Shown here: piece after piece, positions 15,857-16,970 of the stretch | Position numbering within the stretch: position 1 is the stretch's first letter | How the letters are laid out: every line of letters starts with the position of its first letter | Assembly: GCA_022361315.1 (NCBI GenBank) | Contig: JAKSBB010000682.1 | Coordinates: forward strand, 1 to 16,970 | DNA length: 16,970 nt | Reading direction: 5' to 3' | Source: Desulfobacterales bacterium | GTDB taxonomy: Bacteria > Desulfobacterota > Desulfobacteria > Desulfobacterales > Desulfobacteraceae | Made by a program: the position numbers and the translations under genes | The notes under the pieces: model-generated | Seen by the model: the letters and a program-made list of their open reading frames with translations, nothing else | Databases searched by the model: none | What the model was told of the DNA's origin: nothing

Positions 15857-16598
15857 AATTAAAAATATAGGCGGCGTTTTTATCCGGCTTTTCAGCTGCT
15901 TCAATGTTCTCCAGATCCATATAAATGATATCGTATCCGTCCATCTGGCGCATGGCCACCTTGCCCGACACCCTGACCCAGTCATTGGCCTTTAGTATTT
16001 CCGTTTTGGGCCGGGGGATAAAAACACCAACTGGCTGGGCATCTGCCGCACAGCAGGTAATGGCAAACCTGAACACGGCGGAGAGTTCATCATGTCAGTC
16101 AATGGTGTCGGCAAACAGGCCTTCCACCTGAACCGGCTTGCCGTCGTATTGGTGGAATTCACGGACAAGGGTGGAGATGGAAACAGGAGAGGGAACCTGG
16201 TTCCCATCGTTGTCTGTGGGTTGGGGAAGGGTAACTTCAAGGGGGGCCGGTGCCTTATCCACCGGATTAACAGGACTTTCGGAAGACCCCGGCAAAACCA
16301 TCACCCGCTTACTCAGGGCGTACTCTCCCAACGTACTTTCACCGGCGGTAAAAATGAATCCGATGGGCAGCAGAAGAATAAGACCCTTGATCCAGGCCTG
16401 TTTCTGAACGGGCATCCGGGAAATATCTCCGGATATAAGACCGGCAGCCATGATCAGACTGATAATCATCCCGGTATAAATCAGCCATTTGAAATCGGGT
16501 CTTAAAAAAACCTGATAATTATCATCCCTGATCAGCCAGGCCAGTACAAAAAACCAGATTGCCAGAACGAATACCGGCAAAGACCGTTTTACAGCCAT
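15855..16598 (-). CDS. TIGR03943-type membrane protein, interrupted by in-frame TGA
   Basis: Read through one TGA (16095-16097), the frame gives 247 residues, the normal length for this permease-partner family. The N-terminal part has three membrane spans (about 6-22, 38-55, 69-86), then an extracytoplasmic part. The TGA is residue 168; the same frame continues directly with HDELSAVFRFAITCCAADAQ, which holds the family hallmark CC (182-183), and ends at TAA. Continuing homology without a shift means either selenocysteine insertion, a recent nonsense mutation, or a sequence error. ATG 16598 overlaps the permease gene by 10 bp, with GGAGGGAG upstream, so the two are coupled. The pair is widespread; in Firmicutes it is linked to metal, especially zinc, homeostasis, but its function is not proven. 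Confidence 0.7.
16045..16079 (-). promoter_or_regulatory. RNA hairpin 3' of the in-frame TGA (SECIS candidate)
   Basis: Counting from the base after TGA on the minus strand, bases 16-22 pair with 44-50 (GCCGUGU with GUGUGCGGC, including three G-U pairs), a small internal loop follows, and CAGGU (24-28) pairs with ACCUG (37-41), leaving the loop UUGCCAUU. Position and size suit a bacterial SECIS element, but the loop G is third rather than in the first two positions, so the match is imperfect. Confidence 0.25.
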
Positions 16599-16970
16599 GT
16601 CAGTGCTCCCTCCATAAACAGCATCGCCATGAAGACAAAGGTGAGGGTGGACAGGGAGAGGATGATGATCATCTTCCGGGTGAATACGCTCATGTACATG
16701 AGGATGAGTTTCAGATCCAGCATGGGGCCCAGGACCATAAAGGCCAGCTGGGCGGTAAAGGGAATGCCTATGGGAGCCAGGGATGCGGCAATAAAGGCGT
16801 CTGCCTCGCTGCAGAGGTTCAGCACAACGGCGAGAACCATCATCAGGGCGATGGCGGCCACGGAGCCGGAGGCCACCGAGAAAAAGGCCTGCCGGGGGAT
16901 AAAGGTCTGGAGGGCAGCGGCAATGAAGGCCCCGATGATCAGGAACCGGGCAATATCGTAAAAATCCAGA
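16589..16970 (-). CDS. DUF318 (ArsP/YraQ-type) permease, C-terminal part
   Basis: The frame is open to the right edge of the window, so the 5' part is missing; the visible 126 residues are the C-terminal end. They are strongly hydrophobic with about three to four membrane spans, including the segments DIARFLIIGAFIAAALQTFI, SVAAIALMMVLAVVLNLCSE, AQLAFMVLGPMLDLKLILMY and IILSLSTLTFVFMAMLFM. The motif LCSEADAF and the GPMLDLKL segment are typical of the family (PF03773). A GTG at 16876 is internal, not the start. The protein is an inner-membrane permease of unsettled substrate; arsenic-organics are known for ArsP, but the TIGR03943 partner fits the metal-linked branch better. Its stop overlaps the start of that partner. 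Confidence 0.8.
   Translation of the reverse strand, partial: LDFYDIARFLIIGAFIAAALQTFIPRQAFFSVASGSVAAIALMMVLAVVLNLCSEADAFIAASLAPIGIPFTAQLAFMVLGPMLDLKLILMYMSVFTRKMIIILSLSTLTFVFMAMLFMEGALTWL

Overview
The window looks like a chromosomal segment of an anaerobic Desulfobacterota bacterium, most likely a Desulfobacterales sulfate reducer. This rests on the style of the proteins (GlnE, AlaC-type aminotransferase, YkgJ-type cysteine-cluster protein, the CbiC/CbiA/CbiD set typical of the anaerobic cobalamin route), mid-range base composition and frequent GTG/TTG starts. Genus cannot be decided from the sequence alone. No rRNA, tRNA, CRISPR array, transposase or phage gene was recognised.

Layout. (1) 1-3891, plus strand: the 3' part of a DisA_N/DAC-fold protein, then glnE (glutamine synthetase adenylyltransferase/deadenylylase). 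(2) 3892-4320: a gene-free stretch with a strong hairpin and a cluster of seven same-strand copies of TTTTNAACR. (3) 4321-5809, plus strand: a YkgJ-family cysteine-cluster protein and a HAD-type phosphatase. (4) 5819-11147, minus strand: transcribed leftwards, a secreted protein made of two tandem sugar-binding-protein-like domains, a membrane PAS histidine kinase coupled to it (12 bp gap), then an alaC-like aminotransferase. (5) 11148-11511: a divergent control region with a sigma-70-like promoter for the binding protein, a consensus sigma-54 -24/-12 element facing the other way, and a decayed fragment of a second copy of the binding-protein gene. (6) 11512-15831, plus strand: cbiC, cbiA and cbiD (anaerobic corrin ring synthesis), then a GGDEF diguanylate cyclase. 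(7) 15855-16970, minus strand: a DUF318-type permease (cut by the window edge) and its usual partner, a TIGR03943-type membrane protein whose frame is interrupted by a TGA.

How the genes work together. Nitrogen assimilation control (glnE) sits beside an aminotransferase region. The binding protein plus histidine kinase resemble a two-gene ligand-sensing module without an ABC transporter or response regulator here. The cbi genes form part of a cobalamin pathway whose other steps must lie elsewhere. The points most worth a second look are the in-frame TGA in the TIGR03943 gene, the TTTTNAACR repeats, the sigma-54 element and gene remnant before cbiC, the probable ATC start of cbiA, and the altered active-site motif in the DAC-like protein.
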